Source: Mucilaginibacter empetricola (lineage in GTDB: Bacteria; Bacteroidota; Bacteroidia; Sphingobacteriales; Sphingobacteriaceae). From it: a stretch of 64,000 nt of DNA. Location of the stretch: positions 248,001 to 312,000 of the forward strand of contig NZ_JANUBZ010000006.1 in the NCBI RefSeq assembly GCF_024808665.1, in the 5' to 3' direction. A program made the position numbers and the translations under genes. The notes under the pieces were generated by a model. The model ran no database searches and was not told the DNA's origin. It worked only from the letters and a program-made list of their open reading frames with translations. Position 1 is the first letter of the stretch. The number at the start of each line of letters is the position of its first letter. Below are positions 38,203-47,984 of this stretch, piece by piece.

Positions 38203-38220
38203 TGAGCAACAATTAGCCCG

Positions 38221-38251
38221 CAAATGTAAGGATATTTATGACAATAGGAAA
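38221..38251 (-). promoter_or_regulatory. Candidate promoter of the DUF177-rpmF-plsX-fabH operon
   Basis: On the minus strand TACATTTG (38228 to 38221) matches the Bacteroidota -7 consensus TANNTTTG, with TTTC (38251-38248) 19 bases upstream as a near -33 box. Predicted transcription would start about 12 bases before the TTG at 38202. Confidence 0.5.
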
Positions 38252-38308
38252 GGGTTTTTTAAAATAGGTTTTAGACTGATTTTTTGACCATAAAACCCCT
38301 TAAAAATT

Positions 38309-38340
38309 AAAGAGCCGCTGTAAACTTACAGCGGCTCTTT
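38309..38340 (-). terminator. Intrinsic terminator after susD
   Basis: AAAGAGCCGCTGTAA (38309-38323) and its exact complement (38326-38340) form a 15-base stem with a two-base loop, followed on the minus strand by a T-rich run. It ends the sigma-antisigma-SusC-SusD unit. Confidence 0.9.
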
Positions 38341-38357
38341 GCTAATTTGTTATGCTG

Positions 38358-39956
38358 TTACGGCACAAGCGGATTCACATCCCACCATAGCCTGGTGCCA
38401 CCGTTATCGGGGCCACCAAGTGCTTGAACGCCTATTGCAACTCCTTTAGGGTTGTTTTGTTCTTCATCTGCCGCAAAAGGAATACGTTTAACAAAAGAAG
38501 TTGTACTGATTGTACCACCACTGTTATTTACTAGTACAGGGAACAGTTTAGGGTAACCTGTCCTTCTGAAATCAGACCACGCTTCTTGTCCATCAGGATA
38601 GATTGCTATCCATTTTTGGGTGATAATTCTTTGCAGGCTATGCTCAAAAGTATCGCCGCTGTTCCATGCAATAGTAATGTTGTTTAAATATGGATTACCT
38701 GCCGGTACATTGTTGGCGCCGTTTGTTGGGTCAACATATGGCGCTGCTGTTGCAGTTGAGTTTGTCAAATAACCTGCAGGCATAGTAGCACCTTTCTCCT
38801 GGAAAGAAAGTGCCACACCTTGCTCATAAAATGATTGAGCAGTACCGCCTCCCATGTTCCATCCGCGTAATGCTCCCTCAGCGCGTAAGAAAAAGCTTTC
38901 AGACGCCACCATGATTTGCATTGGGGTAGTTGATTTCACATTCAGCAATGAAAAGCCTGCATAAGCTGTGGTTGTAATATTTTGACCCTGGCGAATGCCC
39001 TCAAAATTACCATCATAAGCTGATGGAAGGAAATATGCAGCTTCGCGCGGGTCACTGTAGCCCTCAATTATGGATTTCATGGCTGCGCTCATACTGATAT
39101 CGCCATAAGCATTGGTAATGTTCCACAATGCGTTTTGGTAGCTTAATCCATTTACCATATTTAAATAGGCATCATCGCTTACTGCGGTCAGCAAACCATT
39201 TGGATCGGCAACGGCTTTTTCTGCCTGTTGTTGCGCTGTTGCAGCATCAACATAAACCAAACGCATAGCTAAACGAAGGCGTAATGTATTGGCAAATTTT
39301 AACCATTGTTTATAATCACCGCCATATAATAAATCATATTGAGCCAGTGGTTTTGCGCCCGGATATGCTTTTACGTAAGCCGAAAGGGTAGTAACAGCGG
39401 TGTCTAATTCTGTAAAGAAACGGGTATAAACTGCTTGCTGACTATCATAAGGTACAAAGAAAGCGTTGCTTCCATATTTTGAATAAGGAATAGGGCCGTA
39501 CATGTCGGTTATTCTGTGCATGCCTTCTACTTTAAGTATCAATGCAATGGCAACAAAATGCTGATCCTGTGGTCTTGCAATTTGCTTTATCTGCGACCAA
39601 TCGTGCATGATATGTTGGTTACCTAAATCGAATGCTTGTGCATTCCAGTCAGAACGCATAAAGTAGTTAGTGTTGTTTGGACCGAAACCATTATCAGGCG
39701 ACATCATGTAGCCCGAAAAAACGTCGGCATTTAAATTCTGTTGTATCTGGTAGATGTAGTCAACAGGGCTGAAAATGTTTTCCTGCATATCGGGTAAAAA
39801 ACCACCTATGTATTGAAGATCTCCTGCTGCCTGTCCCTGCGTAACTTTACTGGGATCGGTATTTAATCCCTTAAAATCTTTTGTACAGGAGTTCATCACC
39901 AAAATCCCCAAAATCCCCGCTAATAATATCCTGCTTTTTATATATATCGTTTTCAT
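38358..39956 (-). CDS. SusD/RagB family nutrient-binding outer-membrane lipoprotein
   Basis: A 532-residue lipoprotein; the signal ends LVMNSC with lipidated Cys24. The N-terminus after it (DFKGLNTDPSKVTQGQA) and the alpha-helical TPR-like body match the SusD-like_2 branch, often linked with short peptides or glycans. It is the surface lid of the SusC partner encoded just upstream. The ligand cannot be read from sequence. No glycosidase, protease or sulfatase is nearby in the same unit, so substrate is open. Confidence 0.93.
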   Translation of the reverse strand: MKTIYIKSRILLAGILGILVMNSCTKDFKGLNTDPSKVTQGQAAGDLQYIGGFLPDMQENIFSPVDYIYQIQQNLNADVFSGYMMSPDNGFGPNNTNYFMRSDWNAQAFDLGNQHIMHDWSQIKQIARPQDQHFVAIALILKVEGMHRITDMYGPIPYSKYGSNAFFVPYDSQQAVYTRFFTELDTAVTTLSAYVKAYPGAKPLAQYDLLYGGDYKQWLKFANTLRLRLAMRLVYVDAATAQQQAEKAVADPNGLLTAVSDDAYLNMVNGLSYQNALWNITNAYGDISMSAAMKSIIEGYSDPREAAYFLPSAYDGNFEGIRQGQNITTTAYAGFSLLNVKSTTPMQIMVASESFFLRAEGALRGWNMGGGTAQSFYEQGVALSFQEKGATMPAGYLTNSTATAAPYVDPTNGANNVPAGNPYLNNITIAWNSGDTFEHSLQRIITQKWIAIYPDGQEAWSDFRRTGYPKLFPVLVNNSGGTISTTSFVKRIPFAADEEQNNPKGVAIGVQALGGPDNGGTRLWWDVNPLVP

Positions 39957-39980
39957 GTTTGATAATATTAATGTTTGTTA

Positions 39981-42900
39981 TTAAAATTTGGCTGATATGT
40001 TAAATCCTAATTGCCTTGTACTTGGCTGACCGAACAAATCAACACCTTGCAGTGTATTATCTGTTGCTATAGTTGTTTCCGGATCATATGGTGCTTTCAG
40101 GTAGAAGAAAAATAAGTTACGGCCGGTAAACGCTACGCGGATATTGCTGATTTTATTATTAAATACTTTACCCGGAATGGTATAACCTAATGAAGCTTCT
40201 CTTAAGCGCACATTTGTAGCTGAATAAACATATTGCGTTAATGCTCCCTTACGGCCACCAACTACAGAATAGTAGCTTTCAGCATCAATTCTTGTGGTTC
40301 CGTTAACTAATACACCGCCATTGTCTCTGGCTGTTGCAGAGGCTTGTGATACGCCGTATTGATCTAAATAAGCCTGGGTAATATCAATTACATCTCCTCC
40401 GAAACGGCCATCTATTGTAAAGGCTAAGTCAAAGGCGCCATATCTTAAGGTATTTGACCATCCTATTAAATAGTTAGGGTTTGAGTTACCTACATCGGTA
40501 TAATTGTTAGGATCATTTACCAGTTGAGGAAGTCCACCTGATACTACTATTTTTCCATTAGCATCTCTTACAAAGTCATTTGCATAGATTTCGCCGAATG
40601 GTTTACCTACGTTTGCTTCAAGTGAATAGCCGATATCTGAAGAGTTCGCAAAAGTAAACTTCTGAATTACGTTAGGCGTACCGCTTGAGTTATCGGTATA
40701 TAATGCCAATACTTTATTACGGTTTAATGAGAAGGTTAGGTTTGATGTCCATCTAAGTCCGCCAAAAATCCCGTTATAACCTAAACTGCCTTCAAAACCT
40801 TCGTTTTTAACATTACCACCGTTTATGTATTGGGTAGAATATTGAGACGCAACAGAGGTAGCAACACTAAATAACTGATTGTAAGTATTGGTATGATAAT
40901 ATGTCGCATCAAAAGTGATATGATCATTCAGGAAGCGCCATTCCATACCTGCCTCAAATGAATGAGTTAACTCAGGCTTTAATGAACCCAATGGTTGTGT
41001 AGGATTTAAATTTAAGAATCCACTGCTTAATGTGTATTGTGCCGGGGCGCTTATAAAAGGAGGTAAACTATTTCCTACCTCGGTATAAGAAACACGCACC
41101 TTACTGAAGCTGATAAAATCAGGCATTTTAAACATGCTGCTTAACACATCACTTACACCAACAGATGGGTAAAAGAATGAATCGCTATTTGTATAAGCTA
41201 ATTGTGAAGCCCAGTCATTACGCGCAGTAACATCCAGATACAGATATTTTTTATAGCCAAAATCAAAGCTTCCTAATAATGATTGCGTTTGATTTTCTGT
41301 TTTGTTAGTTTGCGTAAAAGGGTTACCACTAGTTAAAATAAGGTTGCTAACATTAAAGTAGTTATCAATATTACCCAGGTGACCGCCAAAACCTAATGAA
41401 CTGTTTTGGTTGTCTTGTATAATAGCACCCACTGTTCCGTTAAAGCTGAAATCATGTGATAAATCCTTGTTGGCAGTCAATAATAAATCGCCATAAACCT
41501 GGTTCTGACCGCTTGATGTATAAGAATAACCGCCCGTAGGGCCAGCTAAAAGTTCGGTTGTACCGGCATAAAGATCCTGGTTGCTGGTTAAATCAGCTTT
41601 ATCTAATTTAACACGAGCCTGTAAATTTAACCAGCTGGTGAAATCGTATTTTGCTGAAACGGTTGCTAACAAACGGTTAAGACCTAATGTTGTTGGATTT
41701 TTGTATTGTATCCAATAAGGATTTTGAGGGTCATCACCACCAGAACCACTATTGGTGTATGGTGTTATCCAGTTAGGTAACAAAATGTTACGAACCGGAT
41801 CAAATGACTCATAGTTCTTATAAGGCGAAAAATCAGTACCACGAGGGAACAAATAAACACTCGTTAACGGGTTGAAATATGTTCCGGGAGCGGCGGGATC
41901 AACATTGGTTTGAAAAATATAGTTTGCACTCAGATCTATAGTCATTTTGTTGTTGAGTGCTTTAGAAGTATTGCGGAACGTGATATTGTTACGATCAAAA
42001 GTATTACCCGGCTCAATACCATTATTGTGGGTATTGGCGAATGAGATATAGGTTTGATTTTTATCAGTTCCTGTACTTAAGCTAATAGAGTTAATAGCAC
42101 TTACACCTGTATTGAAAAAGCTTGCTGGGTTGTAATTAGGCGTACCTGCAGCTTGCCTTGCACCATAAGAGTTTAATGATGTTAATGCAGATGTATCGCC
42201 GTCGCCTCTGCCGTATTCACTTTGTAGTTTAGGTAATAAAACAGCTTTATCAAATGTAGTATTTGAATTAAAGGTTACTGTCGTTTTGCCGGCTACGCCC
42301 TTTTTAGTGGTAATTAAGATAACACCATTGGCAGCTGCGCTACCGTAAAGTGCTGATGCCGATGCTCCTTTTAAAACACTGATGCTTTCTATATCATCGG
42401 GGTTAATGTTTGATATACCATCGCCCTTATCACCTGCGTAAGAGAATGGTCCGGTAGGTTGTGTGGAGGTTAATGGATTTAATGGCACACCATCAACAAC
42501 ATACAAAACGTTGCTGCTACCATAAATGGATTTATTACCCCGCAAAACAACTTTGGTTGAACCACCAGCACCCGAAGAGCTTGATGTGATTTGTAAGCCC
42601 GATACTTTACCGCTCAAACTGTTTACAAAGCTTGGGTCTTTTGCAACTTCCAGCTCTTTACCGCTAACGGTTTGCTGATCGTAGCTTAGGGAAGCCGAAG
42701 TCTTTTTTAAGCCTAAAGCTGTAACAACCACTTCGTTCAAAGAACTTGAGTTGGCTTTTAAAACCACATTTAAAGTAGTTTCACTTCCAACAACAATTTC
42801 TTTAGTGGTGTAACCGATATAGGTAAACATCAAAACATCGCCCGAGGCTGCGTCCAGCGTGAAATTTCCGTTGATATCGGTCAGCGTGCCCTTGGTTGTA

Positions 42901-43322
42901 CCTTTAATACCAACACTAACACCAATCAAAGGCATACCTGTGGTGTCTTTTACAATACCGTGTATGGTTTGAATAGCATTTGATGCACTGTTGCTTCCTG
43001 TTACAATCAGTTTGTTTTTAATTAAAGAAAAATGGAGCCCTGTTTGATCAGTAAGTTCGGCCAAAACCTGCTCAACCGGCAAATTTTTGCAGCTGATGGA
43101 AACCAGTTTTTTACTGTCAAATTCATTACGGTCGTAATGTACGTCCAGACCTGCCTGTTGGCCTAATGTAGCTAATACATTTTCCAATGGCTTTTTTACA
43201 ACATTAATGGTTAATGTTGTGCCCTGGTCGGTAGGGGTTTCTGGTTGCGCGGCAGAAGTAACTACCGGAGCCAGTAGTACCGCTATGCAACAGATTTTTA
43301 AGAAATGTAAATTAATTTTCAT
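39981..43322 (-). CDS. SusC/RagA family TonB-linked receptor with STN signalling domain
   Basis: A 1113-residue outer-membrane transporter. Residues 1-25 are a signal peptide. Residues about 35-95 form an STN domain (TLTINVVKKPLENVLATLG), which links transport to FecR. Then come a carboxypeptidase-regulatory-like domain (about 103-190), a plug (about 205-320, with VLRGNKSIYGSSNVLYVVDG spanning the SusC signature), and a 22-strand barrel ending LGFNISAKF, with a terminal Phe. The presence of STN with FecI and FecR genes upstream marks it as a signal-transducing receptor. SusD follows 24 bases downstream. Confidence 0.95.
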   Translation of the reverse strand: MKINLHFLKICCIAVLLAPVVTSAAQPETPTDQGTTLTINVVKKPLENVLATLGQQAGLDVHYDRNEFDSKKLVSISCKNLPVEQVLAELTDQTGLHFSLIKNKLIVTGSNSASNAIQTIHGIVKDTTGMPLIGVSVGIKGTTKGTLTDINGNFTLDAASGDVLMFTYIGYTTKEIVVGSETTLNVVLKANSSSLNEVVVTALGLKKTSASLSYDQQTVSGKELEVAKDPSFVNSLSGKVSGLQITSSSSGAGGSTKVVLRGNKSIYGSSNVLYVVDGVPLNPLTSTQPTGPFSYAGDKGDGISNINPDDIESISVLKGASASALYGSAAANGVILITTKKGVAGKTTVTFNSNTTFDKAVLLPKLQSEYGRGDGDTSALTSLNSYGARQAAGTPNYNPASFFNTGVSAINSISLSTGTDKNQTYISFANTHNNGIEPGNTFDRNNITFRNTSKALNNKMTIDLSANYIFQTNVDPAAPGTYFNPLTSVYLFPRGTDFSPYKNYESFDPVRNILLPNWITPYTNSGSGGDDPQNPYWIQYKNPTTLGLNRLLATVSAKYDFTSWLNLQARVKLDKADLTSNQDLYAGTTELLAGPTGGYSYTSSGQNQVYGDLLLTANKDLSHDFSFNGTVGAIIQDNQNSSLGFGGHLGNIDNYFNVSNLILTSGNPFTQTNKTENQTQSLLGSFDFGYKKYLYLDVTARNDWASQLAYTNSDSFFYPSVGVSDVLSSMFKMPDFISFSKVRVSYTEVGNSLPPFISAPAQYTLSSGFLNLNPTQPLGSLKPELTHSFEAGMEWRFLNDHITFDATYYHTNTYNQLFSVATSVASQYSTQYINGGNVKNEGFEGSLGYNGIFGGLRWTSNLTFSLNRNKVLALYTDNSSGTPNVIQKFTFANSSDIGYSLEANVGKPFGEIYANDFVRDANGKIVVSGGLPQLVNDPNNYTDVGNSNPNYLIGWSNTLRYGAFDLAFTIDGRFGGDVIDITQAYLDQYGVSQASATARDNGGVLVNGTTRIDAESYYSVVGGRKGALTQYVYSATNVRLREASLGYTIPGKVFNNKISNIRVAFTGRNLFFFYLKAPYDPETTIATDNTLQGVDLFGQPSTRQLGFNISAKF

Positions 43323-43358
43323 ATTTAATTGAGGTTAGTTTGCGTGTTTTTTTGATTT

Positions 43359-44363
43359 CTAATTAAGGGTTACTACGTTGTTATTTTGGGTGTATGAAAT
43401 TTCTTCGGTAAGGCAAACTATTTTTAATATGTCTGCTAATTGCTCGTCTTTAAATGTTCCTGTATAACTCCAGTCAGTGTGTTTACTATTGTTTATGATG
43501 GTTACGTTAAAGCGGTTTTCAATTGAATTAACCACCTCGTCCATTGATGCATTCCTAAAGGTGAGCACTCCGCTTCGCCATGCAATTACCGGCGCTTCGT
43601 CATTGAAACTGGATTTAACCAATTTGCCAGATAGCTTATTCAGCACAATTTGTTCGTGAGGTAATAAAATATTGGTGTTGTTTAAAATGGTTTTAGGATG
43701 AAGATCCTCCACCTTTATTTTACCGTGGATTAATGAAATAGATACTTTATGCTCCTTAGCATAACTGCGGATATTAAATGCAGTACCCAGTGCCGTGGTG
43801 GCAAATTTGTTGGTATAAACCGTAAACGGACTTGTTTTATCTTTCGCCACCTCAAACAGTGCCTCGCCTTCGTCCAAAAAAACCGGGCGTTTGTGGTTAC
43901 TGAATTTTTGCGGATAACGAATTGCAGTAGATGCATCAAGCGTTATTAAACTCCCATCCGGCAGTTTAACATGTTCGGTAACGCCTTTTGATGTTTGAAT
44001 ATAGACCCATCCATTAATTATTCGTTTTTCAACACGGGAGTTGGCGGCTAATCCTCCAGTAGGCTGCTTTTTGAAGTAAAATTTATAAGCTACCAGTGAA
44101 ACACTAACGAATAGTAAAGCTGACGCCGCTACAGCCAGCCAGTTAGTTGACTTTCTGACGGTAACAGTATAATCTGCCCCAATGCGGCTATCAATTTTGC
44201 CTTTGTTAATAAGAAGTTGTTCCGTTATAAAATCATCACTGAAATCAATAGGCGTACTGATTTCTGATTCGGCAAGCCATTGTTCAATAATTTCTTTTTC
44301 TGCTACAGAGCAGGTACCCTCGCTATACTTTTGAAGCAGGGCCTTAATTTGGTTTATGTCCAA
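43359..44363 (-). CDS. FecR family anti-sigma factor
   Basis: A 334-residue inner-membrane protein. The cytoplasmic N-terminus (residues 1-72) would hold the sigma factor, a membrane segment follows at about residues 76-93 (VAASALLFVSVSLVAYKF), then the FecR domain (about 115-215) and the DUF4974 domain (about 255-334), which faces the STN domain of the receptor. The first codon is TTG at 44363, as there is no ATG nearby. It lies between the sigma gene and susC in the standard order. Confidence 0.93.
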   Translation of the reverse strand: MDINQIKALLQKYSEGTCSVAEKEIIEQWLAESEISTPIDFSDDFITEQLLINKGKIDSRIGADYTVTVRKSTNWLAVAASALLFVSVSLVAYKFYFKKQPTGGLAANSRVEKRIINGWVYIQTSKGVTEHVKLPDGSLITLDASTAIRYPQKFSNHKRPVFLDEGEALFEVAKDKTSPFTVYTNKFATTALGTAFNIRSYAKEHKVSISLIHGKIKVEDLHPKTILNNTNILLPHEQIVLNKLSGKLVKSSFNDEAPVIAWRSGVLTFRNASMDEVVNSIENRFNVTIINNSKHTDWSYTGTFKDEQLADILKIVCLTEEISYTQNNNVVTLN

Positions 44364-44430
44364 TTGGTTGGTTGTTTGATCGGTAGTCGAACTAAACAGC
44401 CATTGGTACTATCCTATTTTAAAATAAATT

Positions 44431-45015
44431 TTACCGGCAGAAGAAAAATGATGTAAAAACGAGCAGGACATCAACGCTTATGTAGTTTAAACGCAGCAAA
44501 CGCAATGCTTTTGATATCTGATTTTTTACGGTTTGAGGAGACAGATTGGTTTTTTTGGCGATGTCTTTAGTAGTTTGATGCTCAAAACGGCTCAGTATAA
44601 ATATTTCCCTCATCTTTTCGGGCATATTGTTAACCACCGTTTCAATTTGTTGCAGTTTCTTTTTGTTATCAATTCTGTCAGTTATCAACGAGGAATCGAT
44701 TGCAGTATAAGCCGCAAAATCAGCAAGATATTTCTGGTACTGGGTATTAGTGCGATAAATGTCGATAATTTTATACCGGGCAGTTTGGTACAGGTACGAT
44801 TTTAAAGAGATTTCAATGTGAAGAGACTCTCTTTTTTCCCATATATTAACAAATATGTCCTGCAGCACATCATTACACAATTCAGGGTCTTTTAATTTTT
44901 GCAGCAGATAAACATATAGCGGTTTACTGCAACTACGGTATAAAGTGTTAAAAGCCGAAATGTTGTTCTTTTTCAGCCCATCCAGAATTTCTTTTTCGCA
45001 ACACTCAGTTAGCAT
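44431..45015 (-). CDS. ECF sigma factor, FecI type
   Basis: A 194-residue ECF sigma factor from the ATG at 45015; the TTG two codons earlier is less likely. Region 2 (residues about 20-90) has DPELCNDVLQDIFVNIWEKR, region 4 (about 125-180) has the helix-turn-helix LSPQTVKNQISKALRLLR. The C-terminal end is unusual in being strongly hydrophobic (VDVLLVFTSFFFCR), as is common in the Bacteroidota branch. It should switch on the fecR-susC-susD genes and possibly distant enzymes when the receptor is occupied. Confidence 0.94.
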   Translation of the reverse strand: MLTECCEKEILDGLKKNNISAFNTLYRSCSKPLYVYLLQKLKDPELCNDVLQDIFVNIWEKRESLHIEISLKSYLYQTARYKIIDIYRTNTQYQKYLADFAAYTAIDSSLITDRIDNKKKLQQIETVVNNMPEKMREIFILSRFEHQTTKDIAKKTNLSPQTVKNQISKALRLLRLNYISVDVLLVFTSFFFCR

Positions 45016-45175
45016 CTGCAAGTCAATGATATGATGCCGATAAAGGTAAAATTTTTATAATATGAATTTAACACCCAAGAGTATAAAAAGCGTAATATTT
45101 TTATACCCTTAGTGTATCAGGAATACCTGTATGCAGGTAGACTTTATAGAGTTAGTTTTGCAGCTAATTGTTATT

Positions 45176-46243
45176 TTAATCCCTGTCGCGGCTTAATTTG
45201 GTTATAGCAAGCGGATTTTCATTTAATTCAACGGTTTCGCGGCGGTTTTTAACAATATGTATGGCGGTAAATATCGCTTCGCGGAAGGATGTTTCTGATG
45301 CCTGGTTTTTACCTGCAATGTCATATGCCGTGCCATGATCGGGTGATGTACGCACAAAATTTAATCCAGCAGTAAAGTTTACACCCGATTCAAATGCAAT
45401 TTGTTTAAAAGGTATTAAACCCTGGTCGTGATACATGGCCAATACTGCATCAAATTGCAAATAACTTCCGTTGGCAAAAAAACCATCGGCAGAGTAGGGG
45501 CCAAAGGCCAGGATATTATTATTACGGGCCTCTTCAATGGCAGGTATAATAACTTTTTGTTCTTCATCGCCAATAAGGCCATTATCGCTGGCGTGTGGGT
45601 TTAAGCCAAGCACTGCAATTTTAGGCTTGCGGATCCAAAAATCATTGCGCAGGCTATTGTTCATCAGCTTAAGCTTAGCCAGTATTTTTTCGGATGTAAT
45701 ACTTTCTGATACTTTTGAAATAGGAATGTGCCCTGTTACTACACCAACTCTCAATGTATCGCTTACCAGAAACATTAATGACTCGGCTGCACTGTCGCGC
45801 TCCTGCAAATATTCGGTATGCCCCGGAAAATTAAACGATTCGCTTTGAATATTGTCTTTATTAATAGGCGCAGTAACCAACGCATCAATTTCACCATTGA
45901 TTAAATCATTGGTTGCCCTTTCTAACGAGATGAAAGAATATTTACCCACAGCACTGTTTACAGTACCGGGTTCTATTTTGATGTCTTCATCCCAGCAATT
46001 AATCATACTGGGTCTTTTAGCGTCTTTTTTGCTATGAGCCTCTGCTGCGTTATTAATCACAAAAAAATTAAGGTCATCAATATTTGTGGTACGACGGTAA
46101 AAGGAGGCCAGCTTGGTATGGCCATAAACTATTGGCGTACAATAATCGTAAATGCGGCTATCGGCCAGGGTTTTGATGATAATTTCAAGTCCAATGCCAT
46201 TTACATCGCCAATACTTATTCCTATTTTAATTTTTTCGCTCAT
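45176..46243 (-). CDS. pdxA: 4-hydroxythreonine-4-phosphate dehydrogenase
   Basis: A 355-residue PdxA. The N-terminus GISIGDVNGIGLEI, the metal-binding His in PGHTEYLQ and MYHDQGLIPFK, and the late VRTSPDHGTAYDIAG signature are all intact. It makes the vitamin B6 precursor in the DXP-dependent route. It is divergent from rsmA, and the pair pdxA-rsmA is a frequent bacterial neighbourhood. Confidence 0.96.
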   Translation of the reverse strand: MSEKIKIGISIGDVNGIGLEIIIKTLADSRIYDYCTPIVYGHTKLASFYRRTTNIDDLNFFVINNAAEAHSKKDAKRPSMINCWDEDIKIEPGTVNSAVGKYSFISLERATNDLINGEIDALVTAPINKDNIQSESFNFPGHTEYLQERDSAAESLMFLVSDTLRVGVVTGHIPISKVSESITSEKILAKLKLMNNSLRNDFWIRKPKIAVLGLNPHASDNGLIGDEEQKVIIPAIEEARNNNILAFGPYSADGFFANGSYLQFDAVLAMYHDQGLIPFKQIAFESGVNFTAGLNFVRTSPDHGTAYDIAGKNQASETSFREAIFTAIHIVKNRRETVELNENPLAITKLSRDRD

Positions 46244-46419
46244 AATATATAGTAGATTTCACCAGGTAGTAATGATTATGCCGATCAATTCAATCGGTTT
46301 AGTAATACCGGTTATGTTTAAGCTTTTAGCTTTAAAAACTGCAAATAAAAAGATTTTAAGTTTATAGTTTCTTAATAAAGCACAAATATGCCTTAATTTG
46401 CTCAAATATTTGATTAATA

Positions 46420-47199
46420 ATGACACTGGTAAGAGCAAAAAAACATCTTGGGCAGCATTTTCTTACAGATAAAAATATAGCTGCTAAAATTGTAGACAGC
46501 CTTAGTCAGGTGGACAAGTATAAACAGGTACTGGAGGTTGGCCCCGGAATGGGTATTCTTTCCGACTTTTTAATTCAAAAAACCGAGTACGCAGTTTCTT
46601 TAATTGATATTGATACAGAATCGTACTTATACCTGCAAAAAAAATACCCGCAATTGGGCAGCCGCCTCATTAATGCCGATTTTTTGGAGATGGATTTCGG
46701 CGCCTTTTTTACCGGACCGATGGCGATTATTGGCAACTTCCCTTACAATATATCATCGCAGATACTTTTTAAAGTGCTGGATAACCGGCAGCAGGTAGTA
46801 GAGGTGGTGGGCATGTTTCAAAAAGAAGTTGCAGAACGCTGTGCTGCAAAAGCGGGTAGTAAAGAATATGGCATCCTGACTGTTTTTTTGCAGGCTTATT
46901 ATAAGGTTGAGTATTTATTTACGGTAAAAGCGGGTGTATTTAATCCACCACCAAAAGTGCTATCGGCAGTAATAAGATTAACACGTAATGAAACCGCACA
47001 GTTGGATTGTGATGAAAAACTATTTTGGCAGGTAGTAAAAGCAGGCTTCAATCAAAGGCGCAAAACCCTGCGTAATGCATTATCATCCTTAATCAACAAA
47101 GAAAAAATGACTGACAATGTAACACTTGATTTGCGTGCCGAACGATTAACGGTAAATGATTTTGTTAAACTAACAAAAGAGATTTCGGCAAACAGATAG
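46420..47199 (+). CDS. rsmA: 16S rRNA (adenine1518-N6/adenine1519-N6) dimethyltransferase
   Basis: A 259-residue KsgA/RsmA enzyme. KKHLGQHFLTDKNIAAKI is the family N-terminus, VGPGMGILSDF the S-adenosylmethionine loop, and GNFPYNISSQI the NxPY-type catalytic motif. The C-terminal GFNQRRKTLRNAL region is also conserved. It dimethylates two adenines near the 3' end of 16S rRNA. A small exported protein gene follows after 33 bases. Confidence 0.97.
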   Translation: MTLVRAKKHLGQHFLTDKNIAAKIVDSLSQVDKYKQVLEVGPGMGILSDFLIQKTEYAVSLIDIDTESYLYLQKKYPQLGSRLINADFLEMDFGAFFTGPMAIIGNFPYNISSQILFKVLDNRQQVVEVVGMFQKEVAERCAAKAGSKEYGILTVFLQAYYKVEYLFTVKAGVFNPPPKVLSAVIRLTRNETAQLDCDEKLFWQVVKAGFNQRRKTLRNALSSLINKEKMTDNVTLDLRAERLTVNDFVKLTKEISANR

Positions 47200-47232
47200 T
47201 TGTCAATTAAATAAAATAAATAAACCCGGTAG

Positions 47233-47964
47233 ATGAAATATCTGAAAAGCCTACTAACTGTTTCATTATATTGCTGTTTTTCATTTTTTTTTGGTTATTC
47301 TCAAGGGAAATCTCCACAACACATCATATCAACCCAATCTGTTGGAATGAGTTATGGCGATCAGTCAGATACCTTGCGTTTGCCCATCGTATCAGATAAA
47401 TACCCGGAATTAAAAAAAGCCTTATCATACGAAAGAATATTTGATGGCAAAAGCCTGGCGGATGTTGTAAAAAATTACAGCACTTGCGGATGTGGCATTA
47501 CCGAATTAAACTATTTCGTACCTTTTGAAAATGAGGATGTTATATCCATTGAGCTTTATTACGAAACGATGGGCGCGTATCCCGATAGCGAAGAACAATG
47601 GCTCACTTTTAATATTCATACCGGGCAACAGTACCCGCTTTCAAATGAAATAAATGAAGCAGGAATAAAATGGCTGCTTGAGCATTTTAAAACTACTCTG
47701 AGGAAACGAATACAGGATAATGAGGAAAATATAATGGGTAATGATGATGGGGAGGCTATTTATAAAGAATTGAATAGCGCCATCAATAATATTCAAATTG
47801 ATGATTTATTTAAGAAATATGTTTTTACCGAAAAAGGTATAAAATTATCAATAGAACGAATACTCCCGCATTATGTAACGAATTTAGAACCCGATGATGA
47901 ATTGTTCGTTCCGTATAGTAAACTAAAATCATTTAAAACAACGGGGGCTGTTGTTTTAAAATGA
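47233..47964 (+). CDS. Exported protein of unknown function
   Basis: A 243-residue protein with a signal peptide (residues about 1-23, ending GYSQ). The mature part has a CGC motif (YSTCGCGITELNY) and alternating beta strands around YYETMGAYPDSEEQWLTFN. The pattern of strand, then TGQQYPLSN, then helix, recalls DUF3298-type domains, but this is a weak resemblance. It follows rsmA by 33 bases and may be cotranscribed. Confidence 0.65.
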   Translation: MKYLKSLLTVSLYCCFSFFFGYSQGKSPQHIISTQSVGMSYGDQSDTLRLPIVSDKYPELKKALSYERIFDGKSLADVVKNYSTCGCGITELNYFVPFENEDVISIELYYETMGAYPDSEEQWLTFNIHTGQQYPLSNEINEAGIKWLLEHFKTTLRKRIQDNEENIMGNDDGEAIYKELNSAINNIQIDDLFKKYVFTEKGIKLSIERILPHYVTNLEPDDELFVPYSKLKSFKTTGAVVLK

Positions 47965-47984
47965 TTTATAGCCACAGTTTTAAT

